DNA of 59,515 bases, taken from assembly GCA_934565425.1 (NCBI GenBank), contig CAKTHW010000001.1:1-59515 (forward strand), read 5' to 3'. Under the pieces are notes generated by a model that was given only the letters and a program-made list of their open reading frames with translations, did no database searches and was not told the DNA's origin. This document shows positions 40,416 to 49,799 of the stretch, piece by piece; positions within the stretch are counted from its first letter, which is position 1; each line of letters begins with the position of its first letter. The DNA is from an uncultured Oscillospiraceae bacterium. Lineage in GTDB: Bacteria; Bacillota; Clostridia; Oscillospirales; Oscillospiraceae. Position numbers and translations under genes: made by a program.

Positions 40416-41816
40416 TCAGTCTTCTACCACCGGGCAGATGCCGAAATCGTCCCAGTCTTCCGGCTTGAACAGACGCTTGTTGGGCAGTTCGGTGGAGACG
40501 CGGGTGGTCTGATACAGGTGATACCACTCGAAGTTCTCGGAAATGCTGTTGCCGCTCCAGTAGCCGCAGCCCAGCGTGGTGGTGGGGGGCATACCATTGT
40601 TCTTGCCCAGAGGCACCTGGTTGACCTGGAGACGGGAGACGGGCATACGCATGGAAGCGTATTCGATGTTGGCCTCGTCGTTGGTCCAGATGGAGCTGTT
40701 GTGGCCAGCGCCTTCCATGTACAGGTTCGCGCAAGCAGCGTCAACGGCTTCTTCGAAGGTCTCATAGGTTCTGTAGCGCATCAGGGGGAACAGGCATTCC
40801 TTGCACAGCACATCGTCCTGTGCCTGGCCGACCACCTTGGTCAGCAGGACCTGACGGTCTTCGGGCACCTCGATGCCGATGGCCTTGCCGACGACCTGCG
40901 GGGTCTTGCCGACCACATCACGGTTGATGTTCTTGCCATCGGGGAAGACATAGGCACTGAGCTTGGCACGGACTTCGGGATCGTCGATGATGTAAGCGCC
41001 ACCCTTTTCCACTGCTGCCAGGAAGTCTGCTTCCCGCTTTGCGGAGATGTGGATCATCTGGTCGCCGGTACAGGGCACGCCCAGGTCCCAAGCGCGGTTG
41101 GCCACAGCGGCTGCGCAGGTGGTCTCCAGGTCGGTCCAGTCATCGCAGATGATCTCCTGGGTGTTGCCCTGGCCAACGCCGAAACCGGGCTTACCGCAGG
41201 AATAGACGGACTTGACCATGCCGGGGCCGCCAGTGGCTACGTTGACGTCGCAGGCTGCCAGCAGCTCGTCGGTGGTCTCGATGGTGCAGTGGTCAGGAGC
41301 AACGATCTGGATCAGATCTTCCGGTGCGCCCAGCTTTGCGAACGCGGCACGGATCATGTTGACTGCCTTCTGAGAGACGAACTTTGCCTTGGGATGGGGA
41401 GCTACGATGATGGCATTTCTGCACTTGATGGCAGCCATGCTATTCATGACGACCGTGATGATGGGGTTGGTAGTGGGGCAGATGCTGCCGACAACGCCGA
41501 TGGGCTTTGCGATGACACGGACACCGGGTTCGTCATAGGGGTTTTCGATGAAGCCCATGGAAGCCTTGCCACGCATGGTGTTCCACTGACCGGTGGTGGT
41601 AGCGATCATCTTGGTGATCTTATAGGCCACAGTGCCCATGCCAGTCTCTTCGACCACTTCGGGTGCCAGCTCTTCCTTGGCGTTGTAGATGGTCAGTGCG
41701 ATGGCACGGACAACCTCGTCCACCGCGCGCTGGGTGGTGAAATTCTCTTCGAATTCCTTCTGCGCTGCTCTGGCGTTCTGGATCAGACCAGCGATGTAGG
41801 TTTTTGCTTCAGACAT
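40416..41816 (-). CDS. CoA-acylating aldehyde dehydrogenase (copy 2)
   Basis: A 466-residue enzyme of the same class as the gene at 32115. The thiol nucleophile is Cys249 (VPCTGDQ), and the cofactor site is VNVATGGPGMVKSVYSCG with PIGVVGSICPTTNP before it. The two copies are clearly diverged, so they probably act on different aldehydes or in opposite directions. It lies on the minus strand, convergent to the CoA-transferase, 310 bases downstream of the leftward MFS gene. GGAGG precedes the ATG. Confidence 0.88.
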   Translation of the reverse strand: MSEAKTYIAGLIQNARAAQKEFEENFTTQRAVDEVVRAIALTIYNAKEELAPEVVEETGMGTVAYKITKMIATTTGQWNTMRGKASMGFIENPYDEPGVRVIAKPIGVVGSICPTTNPIITVVMNSMAAIKCRNAIIVAPHPKAKFVSQKAVNMIRAAFAKLGAPEDLIQIVAPDHCTIETTDELLAACDVNVATGGPGMVKSVYSCGKPGFGVGQGNTQEIICDDWTDLETTCAAAVANRAWDLGVPCTGDQMIHISAKREADFLAAVEKGGAYIIDDPEVRAKLSAYVFPDGKNINRDVVGKTPQVVGKAIGIEVPEDRQVLLTKVVGQAQDDVLCKECLFPLMRYRTYETFEEAVDAACANLYMEGAGHNSSIWTNDEANIEYASMRMPVSRLQVNQVPLGKNNGMPPTTTLGCGYWSGNSISENFEWYHLYQTTRVSTELPNKRLFKPEDWDDFGICPVVED

Positions 41817-42126
41817 CTTAAATTTCCTCCTTATCCAAAGTCAAGGGCATCAGGGATCCCAGATGAGGCACACCTGTGTGTGAAACGGGGAAATGTGCGA
41901 TCTTGTTCCGAAATCCTTGATTGATTGTACTTATATTATAAAATCTACCCCACAAAAGGTCTTTATCCCCGAGAGACAAATTCCCCCCTCTATTTTCCCT
42001 ACTATGGATAAGACCCGTTTGAAAAAGCCGATATTTTTTTATCGAATGGGCCACAAAAAAACGCTCCCACAAGGCCGAAGCCTTGCAGGAGCAGAGGTTA
42101 CACAAAATGAGTTGAATCTGCATGGG
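41817..42126. other. Intergenic region upstream of dehydrogenase copy 2
   Basis: Besides the MFS terminator (42052-42092) it holds a leftward TATAAT-type -10 near 41935-41943 with a poor -35, giving a leader of about 110 bases. I see no gene here. Confidence 0.4.
42052..42092 (-). terminator. Terminator after the leftward MFS gene
   Basis: On the minus strand GCTCC-CAAGGC pairs with GCCTTG-GGAGC (small bulge) and is followed by GTTTTTTTG. Confidence 0.8.
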
Positions 42127-43425
42127 TCAGTCAGGAGAGACCTCCCGTTCCAAACGCTCCAGCTCCAGCCGCTGCGCGTGAGTCAGCTTGTGCATGGGAG
42201 CGCACATGAGTCCCAGCTCCACCAGGACCAACACTGCGATCGCGATGGCGAACAGGGCGATGAAACCACCCATGAGGCCGCCGCTGGCCGCTTTGATGCC
42301 GCTGAGCACCGGGGAGACGATGGCCTTGCCGAAATACAGCGCCGCCATCAGATAGGAGCAGATCTTGGCATATTCCCGTCCCCCGAAGGCACCTGTGGTG
42401 ACCGTAGCGGGGATAGAGGTGCTGGCCGGATAGGACAGACCGATGAGCAGGCAAGTGAGGATGACCAGGACAGCGGACTGGTTGGCGCCATAGCGGGTGG
42501 CGCAGAACATACCGATGATGTAAGCCAGGAGAATGTAGGCGATAAAGCCCCGGTTGCCCATCTTGTCCGCAACCACACCGCCGATCATGACGCCAACACA
42601 TCCGATCAAAGAGTACAGGCTCAGGTAGGAGGAGGACTGGACCGCATCCATGCCGTTCTCCTGCCAGAAGGCAGGAGCGAAGCTCTGGAAGCCGGTGATC
42701 AGGAAGCCTGCCAGGATGATACCAACAAACAACAGCCAGAAGGACGGTGTTTTCATGGCCGCCTTAGCGGTCACGCCCGTCTCTGTCACATGCTCCGCCT
42801 TCTCATGTTCCACCGCTGCATCTTCCCAGCCCAAGGGCTTCTGCCCCAGCTTTTGCGGGTCTCGGATAAAGAGCAGGTTGGCGATCAGGGCGATGGCAAA
42901 GCCGATGACCCCCAGCAGGATGTAGGTCTCCCGCCAGCCCACTGCGTGTATCATCCTGCCGCCCAGGAACTGGACCGCAGCACCGCCCAGAGCGGCGCCG
43001 CCGAAGACGTAGCCGATGATAGCGGAACGCTTCCGGATGAACCAAGAAGAGATGATGGTGCCGATGACAGCGTTGGTGCCGCAGCCCAGGACGACGCCGC
43101 CCAAGGAGGCGCCTGCCCACAGCACGTACACATTCTGTGCCATCCCGTACATGATAAAGTGGATGCCGCATAGCACAGAAGCCACACCCAGCAGAATCCG
43201 AGCTGAGAATTTGTGCAGCAATTTGGGGGTGATAAAACTCATGACAAATGCGACGATGGTCGCAAAGGACGTCATCAACGAAACCCTCCCTAGTGTCTCA
43301 TTCAGATCCGGAACCATCCGGGGGATGAAGATACCCAGGGAAGAGAGCATACCAAGGTGAACGAACATGACCAGGAAACAGCCGATCAGAACGCGATAAC
43401 CGGAAAATCTTTCATCCGTTCTCAT
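42127..43425 (-). CDS. MFS transporter (MCT / oxalate-formate antiporter-like)
   Basis: A 432-residue major facilitator protein with twelve helices. Helix 1 region MFVHLGMLSSLGIFIPRM and the loop SSWFIRKRSAIIGYVFGGAA match the monocarboxylate/OFA group, where the charged WFxxRR-like loop is typical. A central loop with EHEKAEHVTETG separates the halves. It would carry an organic acid in exchange for another or with protons. It lies beside dehydrogenase copy 2 and divergent from the PucR-like regulator. It is only distantly similar to the MFS at 34494. Confidence 0.83.
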   Translation of the reverse strand: MRTDERFSGYRVLIGCFLVMFVHLGMLSSLGIFIPRMVPDLNETLGRVSLMTSFATIVAFVMSFITPKLLHKFSARILLGVASVLCGIHFIMYGMAQNVYVLWAGASLGGVVLGCGTNAVIGTIISSWFIRKRSAIIGYVFGGAALGGAAVQFLGGRMIHAVGWRETYILLGVIGFAIALIANLLFIRDPQKLGQKPLGWEDAAVEHEKAEHVTETGVTAKAAMKTPSFWLLFVGIILAGFLITGFQSFAPAFWQENGMDAVQSSSYLSLYSLIGCVGVMIGGVVADKMGNRGFIAYILLAYIIGMFCATRYGANQSAVLVILTCLLIGLSYPASTSIPATVTTGAFGGREYAKICSYLMAALYFGKAIVSPVLSGIKAASGGLMGGFIALFAIAIAVLVLVELGLMCAPMHKLTHAQRLELERLEREVSPD

Positions 43426-43871
43426 ACTTTAATCCTCCTTCTTCACAGACATCTACCAAACAACAAAACCCATTGCGCGCGCCGCCGTGCGGGGGATGCC
43501 GTCAGGACCGCGATCCACCCATCCCCCGCACTGTGAGAGGGAATTCAGAAAGTAGGAAGTGTTCCAATGAGCTACTGTTTTTCTGGATCGAAATTCCGCC
43601 GTGCAAGGCGCATATTGCAACTAGTTCTTGAAAAAAACCGGCCAGTTTGTTTCATCACGCAAAGACGCGCGCTGTGCGCATCCACCCGTTCCCTATCATC
43701 GTCACAGGCAGCACACAGGCCAACGATCTTGTACGTCTCCCCACACGCGACTGCTGTCGCCGTGTTCTCTTTGGGGTGTCTTTATCATAGCAAAAAGCAC
43801 TTTTTCTGTCTTTATACCCTTCGTACAAGTTCAGCCCGTTTGCTTTGCCTATAAAGCCAAAGGAGATTCTC
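43426..43871. other. Divergent region between MFS and PucR-like genes
   Basis: It contains a perfect 12-bp inverted repeat, GTGCGGGGGATG (43487-43498) and CATCCCCCGCAC (43520-43531), inside the presumed leader of the MFS message. AAAGGAG serves the regulator at 43872. Promoter boxes are not clear. I find no gene. Confidence 0.45.
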
Positions 43872-45425
43872 ATGATCACAAATACTCAAGTATTATTGGA
43901 CGTTCTGTCCCCCTTCCAGCCCGCATTGTTCGGGAAACCCGGCACCATCCACTACAGCTCTGTGGGCAATAACACGTCCTTTCTGGAGCCTGGGCGGATG
44001 TATATCATCCCCTGCGACCAATTCCTGACCTTCCCAGAAAAAAGCCGCGCCGCCGCCTTCATCTGTTACGGTGACAGCAGCGTGTTCCAGCCGGAGCTGG
44101 CCCCCAAGACCATCCCCGTCATCCTCCTCCAGCAGCCCGCTCAGTTCCTCACACTCTGGGAGACCATCCAGTCCGTCCTCTTCCGCCCCTACGAATATCT
44201 GGACTTCCAGAACAAGATGTACTCCATCGCCCTGTCCAGCAAAGACCTGACCGCCATGCTCGGGGAAGCCACCCAATTTATCAACATGCCCTTCTCCGTC
44301 TACGACCGGACGGCACGGCTGCTGGCTTATTCCTACAACCAGACCATGACGGATGACAATATGCTGCTGGCAGAGCTGTCCACCAACTTCGCCACCACCG
44401 AACACCTGGACTCCTCCCATCAGCTGGGGGTCTACGGCCTCATGCGGGAAAAGGACGGCATTGTCCAGTACACCCTCCCCAGCGGCATCCGGAAGATCGC
44501 CGCCTCCATCTACATCGACGACAACTATTTCGGTATGCTCTGCGCCTACGATTTTCTCCGCCCCTTCCTCCCCTCCGACCTGGACATGGTCCGCAACCTG
44601 CGGGACATTGTCTCCCTGTTCCTGCGCAGCAAGTACGAGGACTACAATTACCTGGACTCCAACGAATCCGCTCTCATCCACACCCTCCTCTGCCAGCCAC
44701 TGACGCAGGAGGAGATCGACAACCAGCTGAGCCGTTTGGGCGTCACCCTCCCGGAAGAGATGCAGCTGCTGGTCATCACCGAGCCGCTGCTGGAGCGGCA
44801 GAACAAGAACGTGGCCTGCGGCCTCATCCGTCGCTACCTGACCCCGCTCTTCCCCGGGCAGCTGTCTATGATCCACGAGCTGAATGTGGTCTTCCTGCTG
44901 GATGCCCAGCAATTCCCCCCCGAGCACAGCAGTGCCATGGAAAAGCTGACCGGTGTACTGGAACGGAACAACCTGTATGCCGCCGTCAGCAATGTGTTCA
45001 CCGACCTGTCCGACCTGAAGCTCCACTACGACTTGACCAAGCAGACCCTGGAGATCGGTGAGCGGGAGCGGACAGACACCCACCTGTTCACCTTCTCCGA
45101 CCACATGATCGACCACCTGGTGCACCTGGCTCATCAGGTCGTCAGCATGAAGGCCTTCCAGCACCCCATCTTCCGCACCCTCCAAAAATACGACGCCACC
45201 TACAACACCGAGTATTTCCCCACCCTGCTCCATTACCTGAAGAGCGGCGGCAATATGGCCACCTGCGCCAAGGAGTTGGACATCCACTACAACACCATGA
45301 AATACCGCTTGAAAAACATCAAGCAGATCACCCACTCCGATGTCAGCGCCCCCAATGTCTTCACCGCCCTCTACCTCTCCATGCACGCCATGCAGTATCA
45401 CACCAAGCCCCTGTTTGAGGCGTAA
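43872..45425 (+). CDS. PucR/CdaR-like transcriptional regulator
   Basis: A 517-residue regulator. The C-terminal 60 residues form the HTH_30 domain of PucR/CdaR regulators (MATCAKELDIHYNTMKYRLK near residues 463-482). The middle holds a GGDEF-like/CdaR sensor (LRDIVSLFLRSKYEDYN), and the N-terminal 150 residues are unassigned. AAAGGAG precedes the ATG at 43872; a longer reading has no ribosome site. Such regulators usually activate catabolic genes on a carboxylate or nucleotide ligand. The divergent MFS gene and dehydrogenase copy 2 are the natural targets (inference). Confidence 0.82.
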   Translation: MITNTQVLLDVLSPFQPALFGKPGTIHYSSVGNNTSFLEPGRMYIIPCDQFLTFPEKSRAAAFICYGDSSVFQPELAPKTIPVILLQQPAQFLTLWETIQSVLFRPYEYLDFQNKMYSIALSSKDLTAMLGEATQFINMPFSVYDRTARLLAYSYNQTMTDDNMLLAELSTNFATTEHLDSSHQLGVYGLMREKDGIVQYTLPSGIRKIAASIYIDDNYFGMLCAYDFLRPFLPSDLDMVRNLRDIVSLFLRSKYEDYNYLDSNESALIHTLLCQPLTQEEIDNQLSRLGVTLPEEMQLLVITEPLLERQNKNVACGLIRRYLTPLFPGQLSMIHELNVVFLLDAQQFPPEHSSAMEKLTGVLERNNLYAAVSNVFTDLSDLKLHYDLTKQTLEIGERERTDTHLFTFSDHMIDHLVHLAHQVVSMKAFQHPIFRTLQKYDATYNTEYFPTLLHYLKSGGNMATCAKELDIHYNTMKYRLKNIKQITHSDVSAPNVFTALYLSMHAMQYHTKPLFEA

Positions 45426-45427
45426 AA

Positions 45428-45463
45428 AATCCCCTGAGCAGATTGCTCAGGGGATTTTTTCTT
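45428..45463. terminator. Bidirectional terminator
   Basis: AAAATCCCCTGAGCA pairs with TGCTCAGGGGATTTT, with T-runs on both sides. It separates the regulator from convergent thiC. Confidence 0.9.
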
Positions 45464-45484
45464 TATTTTAGCGAGAGTCTGCAC

Positions 45485-46792
45485 TTACAGGATATCGATG
45501 TACTCCCCAGCCAGCGCCTTGTTCATGCTGCGCACCGCGCAGAACTTGCCGCACATGCTGCACGTATCGCTGTGGTCATCCTCGGGCAGCCGGTCGTTGC
45601 GGATTGCCTTGGCGGTCTCCGGGTCCAGGGCGCAGGCGAACTGTGCATCCCAATCCAGCACCCGACGGGCGTCTGCCATCTTGTCGTCGATGTCCCGGGC
45701 GTGGGGGATGCCTTTGGCAATGTCCGCCGCGTGGGCAGCAATCTTAGAGGCGATGATGCCCTGCTTCACGTCCTCCACGTTGGGCAGCGCCAGATGCTCT
45801 GCCGGCGTCACGTAGCACAGGAATGCTGCGCCGCTCATGGCCGCTACCGCGCCGCCAATGGCAGCGGTGATGTGGTCATAGCCGGGGGCAATATCCGTCA
45901 CCAGCGGCCCCAGGACGTAGAAGGGTGCGCCCATACAGATGCTCTTCTGCACCTCCATATTGGCCGCTACCTGATCCAGGGGCACGTGACCCGGGCCTTC
46001 CACCATCACCTGCACGTTGTGCGCCCATGCCCGCTTGGTCAGCTCACCCAGCCGCACCAGCTCTTCGATCTGGCACACGTCGGTAGCGTCCGCCAGGCAG
46101 CCGGGACGGCAGGCGTCGCCCAGGGAGATGGTCACGTCGTACTCCTCGCAGATGTCCAAAATCTCATCAAAATGCTCGTAGAAGGGGTTCTCCTCCCCGG
46201 TCATGCTCATCCACGCAAAGACCAGGCTGCCGCCACGGCTGACGATGTTCATCTTCCGCTTGTGCTTGCGGATCTGCTCGATGGTCTTCCGGGTGATGCC
46301 ACAGTGGAGGGTCACAAAGTCCACCCCGTCTTGGGCGTGGAGGCGCACCACATCCACGAAATCCTGAGCGGTCAGCTCCGCCAGGTCCCGCTGGTAGTGG
46401 ATGACCGAGTCATACACCGGCACCGTGCCGATCATCACCGGGCACTCCCGGGTCAGCTTCTGCCGGAAGGGCTGGGTGTTGCCGTGGCTGGACAGATCCA
46501 TGATGGCCTCTGCCCCCAGGTTCACGGCGCTCATGACCTTCTGCATCTCTACATCGTAGTCCTTGCAGTCCCGAGAGACCCCCAGGTTCACGTTCACCTT
46601 GGTGCGCAGCATACTGCCCACCCCTTCCGGGTCCAGACAGGTATGGCGCTTATTGGCGCAGATGGCCACCTTGCCCTCCGCCACCAGCTCCCGCAGCTGT
46701 TCCACCGGCAGGTGTTCCTTCTCCGCCACCCGCTTCATCTGTTCCGTCACGATGCCCTTCCGGGCTGCATCCATCTGTGTGGTATAAGTCAT
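45485..46792 (-). CDS. thiC: Phosphomethylpyrimidine synthase ThiC
   Basis: A 435-residue radical-SAM enzyme that rearranges aminoimidazole ribotide to HMP phosphate, the pyrimidine half of thiamine. The C-terminal iron-sulfur motif CSMCGKFC is present near residue 411, as are [31 protein letters not shown] and [20 protein letters not shown]. It belongs to the short class without the plant-type N-terminal extension. It is the last gene of the riboswitch-controlled operon and overlaps thiD by four bases. Confidence 0.97.
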   Translation of the reverse strand: MTYTTQMDAARKGIVTEQMKRVAEKEHLPVEQLRELVAEGKVAICANKRHTCLDPEGVGSMLRTKVNVNLGVSRDCKDYDVEMQKVMSAVNLGAEAIMDLSSHGNTQPFRQKLTRECPVMIGTVPVYDSVIHYQRDLAELTAQDFVDVVRLHAQDGVDFVTLHCGITRKTIEQIRKHKRKMNIVSRGGSLVFAWMSMTGEENPFYEHFDEILDICEEYDVTISLGDACRPGCLADATDVCQIEELVRLGELTKRAWAHNVQVMVEGPGHVPLDQVAANMEVQKSICMGAPFYVLGPLVTDIAPGYDHITAAIGGAVAAMSGAAFLCYVTPAEHLALPNVEDVKQGIIASKIAAHAADIAKGIPHARDIDDKMADARRVLDWDAQFACALDPETAKAIRNDRLPEDDHSDTCSMCGKFCAVRSMNKALAGEYIDIL

Positions 46793-47616
46793 TCCTGTTC
46801 CTCCAAAAAGTCAAAAAAGGCTTGTGTTTGTTTCGTTCTTCCGCCTAGGGTGTGGTCCATGGGTCCCTGTCCTCGCCCCAAATCCAGGCCAGCACGCAGC
46901 GCCGCCGTCAGATAGGCCTTCGCCGAGCGAACCGCCCCGCATAAGTCCTGACCGTTGGCCAGGTTGGCCGCAATGGCGCTGGACAAGGTGCAGCCGGTGC
47001 CGTGGGCGTTGGGATTGTCCACTTTGCTGCCTGAAAGCCACGTCCCTTTCCCGTCTTGCCACAATAGGTCATCGGCATCCGTCACCCGGTGCCCACCCTT
47101 GAGCAGGATGGCGCAGCCATAGCGCTGGGACAGCTCTGCCGCCACCGCTTCCGTCTCGCCGCGGCTGGCGATGGGACGTCCGATGAGGGCCTCCGCCTCC
47201 GGCAGGTTGGGCGTGAGCACCTCCGCCAGCGGGAACAGCTCCCGCTGCGCTGCCTCCACCGCCTGAGCGCTCATGAGCCACCGGCCGCTGGTGGAGACCA
47301 TGACCGGGTCGATGACGATATGGGCGGGTCGGTACTGCCGCAGCTTCTCGGCGGTGACGTGCACCGCCTGGACAGAGGGCATCATGCCGATTTTCACAGC
47401 GTCCGGGAAAATGTCCTGGAACACACAGTCCAGCTGACTGGCCAAAAACGCCGGCTCCGGCTCCACCACTCCGTACACACCGGTGGTGTTCTGCGCCGTC
47501 AACGCCGTGACCACGCTCATCCCATACACCCGGTGCATGAGGAAGGTTTTTAAATCCGCTTGAATCCCAGCGCCGCCGCTGCAATCACTGCCTGCGATGG
47601 TCAAAGCCACCTTCAT
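46789..47616 (-). CDS. thiD: HMP / HMP-phosphate kinase ThiD
   Basis: A 275-residue ribokinase-fold kinase that makes HMP pyrophosphate. Marks are [20 protein letters not shown] at the N-terminus, [27 protein letters not shown] and the anion-hole [20 protein letters not shown]. It overlaps thiE upstream and thiC downstream by four bases each, so translation is coupled. Confidence 0.96.
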   Translation of the reverse strand: MKVALTIAGSDCSGGAGIQADLKTFLMHRVYGMSVVTALTAQNTTGVYGVVEPEPAFLASQLDCVFQDIFPDAVKIGMMPSVQAVHVTAEKLRQYRPAHIVIDPVMVSTSGRWLMSAQAVEAAQRELFPLAEVLTPNLPEAEALIGRPIASRGETEAVAAELSQRYGCAILLKGGHRVTDADDLLWQDGKGTWLSGSKVDNPNAHGTGCTLSSAIAANLANGQDLCGAVRSAKAYLTAALRAGLDLGRGQGPMDHTLGGRTKQTQAFFDFLEEQE

Positions 47617-48245
47617 ACCAGTCCCTCCAGCTGCTGCAAAAACGCCTGGGCTGCTTCGGTCTTGTCCGCTGCGGCGAACAATCCGCTGATGACCGCCACA
47701 CCGGCAATGCCGGTGCCCGCCAGCAACGGCAGGTTGTCCAAGCTGACCCCACCGATGGCCACCACGGGGATGTCCACCGCCTGGCAGATGGCAGTCAGTG
47801 TCTCCAGGGACATCTGGCTGACGTTATGCTTGGTGCCGCTGCCGAAGACTGCGCCGCAGCCCAGGTAGTCCGCCCCCGCCGCCTGGGCGGCCAGGGCTTC
47901 CTCCACTGTGTGGGCGCTGCCACCCAGCAAAGCGTTGGCGCCCAACAGGTTCCGGGCTTCCACCAGGCCAGTGTCCTCCTGTCCCACGTGGACCCCGTCC
48001 GCGCCAACAGCCTGAGCCAGATCCGGCCGGTCGTTGACCAGGAACGGGACACCGTATCGGTGACACAGTTCCTTCAGCTCCTGCGCCTCCTGCAAGATGA
48101 GCGCATCTTCCGCCTCCTTCTCCCGCAGCTGCACACAGGTGACTCCCGCTTTCAGCAGGGTCTCCACCACCTCCACCAGGGTCTCCCCCGGCTTCAGCCA
48201 GCTGCGGTCGGTGACGGCGTATAATCTCAGCTGTTGTGGATTCAT
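47613..48245 (-). CDS. thiE: Thiamine-phosphate synthase ThiE
   Basis: A 210-residue TIM-barrel enzyme that joins HMP-PP and thiazole phosphate to thiamine phosphate. Marks are LYAVTDRSW, VTCVQLREKEAEDALIL, VPFLVNDRPDLAQAVGADGV with HVGQED, and LGCGAVFGSGTKHN. I use the ATG at 48245, inside the thiM stop overlap. The pyrophosphate-binding VVAIGGVSLDN closes the barrel. Confidence 0.96.
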   Translation of the reverse strand: MNPQQLRLYAVTDRSWLKPGETLVEVVETLLKAGVTCVQLREKEAEDALILQEAQELKELCHRYGVPFLVNDRPDLAQAVGADGVHVGQEDTGLVEARNLLGANALLGGSAHTVEEALAAQAAGADYLGCGAVFGSGTKHNVSQMSLETLTAICQAVDIPVVAIGGVSLDNLPLLAGTGIAGVAVISGLFAAADKTEAAQAFLQQLEGLV

Positions 48246-49048
48246 CCTTCCACCGCTCCTTCGTTCCAAAATACTGCCGAAACGGCGTCGAACAGCGCCA
48301 CATGAAAGGTGCCCATTCGCCCCGTCCCAGCACGCTGCCCCGCCTGTGCGGCACAGTCTCGCCAGAGCTTCCCGGCCCACCGGGCTGCGTCAAAGGCGGA
48401 CACGCCGCCGCCACAGAGCAGCGCACACAGGGCGGAGAGCATGCACCCGCCTCCGGTGATGCGCTGGATGCACGGGTCGCCGCCATGAAGGGTGGCCAGC
48501 TGGACGCCGTCGGTGACCACATCGGTCGCGCCGGTCATCAGCACGGTACACCCCACCGTCTGTGCCAGCTGGGTGGCCAGAGCGCAAGCCGCCTCCTCTG
48601 AGGCAGTCAAGCCGCTCTCCACCCCGCCGCTGACCAGGCGCAGGTCCTGCTTCTGCCGCACCCCCAGCAGGGCGGCCGCTTCCTCCTGGTTGCACCGGAT
48701 GATGGTCGGCCGCACCTGTTCCAGCAACGCACCCAACCGGCTGCGCCGAAAGGCGCTGGCGCCAGCCCCTACCGGGTCCAGCACCACCGGATGCCCCAGC
48801 CCATTGGCTCGGACACCGGCCAGGGTGCAGGCATGGAATTTCTCCGCACTGGGCACACCGGTGTTCAGCAGCGTGGCGTCGCAGAGGGCGGTGATCTCCT
48901 CCACTTCTGCCGCGTCCTGGGCCATCACCGCGCTGCCTCCGGCTGCCAGCAGCACGTTGGCCACATCCTGCATGGTCACCGGGTTGGTCAGGCAGTGCAC
49001 CTTTGGGGCACGCTGCCGCACCTGTGCGAAAACCGGATGTGCGCTCAT
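48242..49048 (-). CDS. thiM: Hydroxyethylthiazole kinase ThiM
   Basis: A 268-residue kinase that salvages hydroxyethylthiazole for ThiE. Marks are PKVHCLTNPVTMQDVANVLL, the LDPVGAGAS strand, TIIRCNQEEAAALLG and ITGGGCMLSALCALLC. I start at MSAHPVFAQ (49048); a ten-codon upstream extension would overlap thiW. No thiG/thiS is visible in the operon, so thiazole may be salvaged, which fits ThiW upstream. Confidence 0.94.
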   Translation of the reverse strand: MSAHPVFAQVRQRAPKVHCLTNPVTMQDVANVLLAAGGSAVMAQDAAEVEEITALCDATLLNTGVPSAEKFHACTLAGVRANGLGHPVVLDPVGAGASAFRRSRLGALLEQVRPTIIRCNQEEAAALLGVRQKQDLRLVSGGVESGLTASEEAACALATQLAQTVGCTVLMTGATDVVTDGVQLATLHGGDPCIQRITGGGCMLSALCALLCGGGVSAFDAARWAGKLWRDCAAQAGQRAGTGRMGTFHVALFDAVSAVFWNEGAVEG

Positions 49049-49052
49049 CCGC

Positions 49053-49559
49053 TCACGCTTCCAGCGCGTGGAGCACATGGCTCTTCTCCAAGATCTTCAG
49101 CAGCACAAAGGCCAGCACGCTGCCTGCTGCGGTGGAGATGAAGAAGGGCAGCATATAGACCGTGAAGCCAGCCGGTTCCAGCCCCATCAGCAGCTTGGCG
49201 ATGGGATAAGCAGCCAGACCGCCCAGCACGCCGGTGCCCAGGGCTTCCGCCACACAGGTCAGGCTGATGCGCTTGGAGAAGTGATAGACCAGCCCACAGC
49301 ACAGGGCGCCCACCATGCTGCCAGGGAAAGCCATCAGACTGCCAATGCCCAGCAGATTGCGCAGAAGACTGGCGCAGAAAGCGATGGCCACACCCCACCA
49401 GGGGCCTAAGACCACAGCGGCGAAGACGTTGACCATGTGCTGGACAGGGGCGCACTTGCTGCCTGCCACGGGCACGCTGATGAGACTGCCCACCACGGCG
49501 ACTGCGGTGAGGATGCCGGCCAGAGCCAGCTTACGGGTGGTGTTGGATTTGGTTTTCAT
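49053..49559 (-). CDS. thiW: ThiW, thiazole-specific ECF transporter S component
   Basis: A 168-residue membrane protein with five to six helices (LALAGILTAVAVVGSLISVP, then MVNVFAAVVLGPWWGVAIAF). This is the ThiW family, the substrate-binding subunit thought to take up hydroxyethylthiazole with a shared ECF energising module. AGGAGG precedes the ATG at 49559. It is the first gene behind the TPP riboswitch. ECF A, A' and T genes are not in this window. Confidence 0.9.
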   Translation of the reverse strand: MKTKSNTTRKLALAGILTAVAVVGSLISVPVAGSKCAPVQHMVNVFAAVVLGPWWGVAIAFCASLLRNLLGIGSLMAFPGSMVGALCCGLVYHFSKRISLTCVAEALGTGVLGGLAAYPIAKLLMGLEPAGFTVYMLPFFISTAAGSVLAFVLLKILEKSHVLHALEA

Positions 49560-49610
49560 GTCAGATTCCTCCTGAATCAAATTTGAAAAACCCGGTCTGA
49601 ACAGGCGCAG

Positions 49611-49644
49611 AAAAAAGGCGATACCTGCAACCGTAGGTATCGCC
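49611..49644 (-). terminator. Riboswitch-controlled terminator
   Basis: On the minus strand GGCGATACCTACGG pairs with the following CAGGTATCGCC and is followed by TTTTTTC. It lies between the riboswitch and thiW. Confidence 0.9.
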
Positions 49645-49674
49645 TCGCAATCATGAAGACAATCGTGCTCTATT

Positions 49675-49757
49675 TCCCTACGTTGGCATTATCCAAATCA
49701 GGTCATGGGTCGGAACCAATCAGTTCCCTCTCAGCCGACTTCAGCCAGCTCCCCGTT
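49675..49757 (-). promoter_or_regulatory. TPP riboswitch (THI element)
   Basis: On the minus strand the classic cores are present: GGGGAGCTGGCTG at the 5' side, GGCTGAGAGGGAA, then GACCTGATTTGGATAATGCC and GTAGGGA at the 3' side. With the terminator behind it, TPP binding would end transcription before thiW-thiM-thiE-thiD-thiC. Confidence 0.97.
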
Positions 49758-49768
49758 TCACAGCTACT

Positions 49769-49799
49769 ATTATAGCATTGGTTGGATTCCAAAACGCAA
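49769..49799 (-). promoter_or_regulatory. Promoter of the thiamine operon
   Basis: On the minus strand TTGCGT (49794-49799), a 19-base spacer and TATAAT (49769-49774), just upstream of the riboswitch. Confidence 0.5.
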
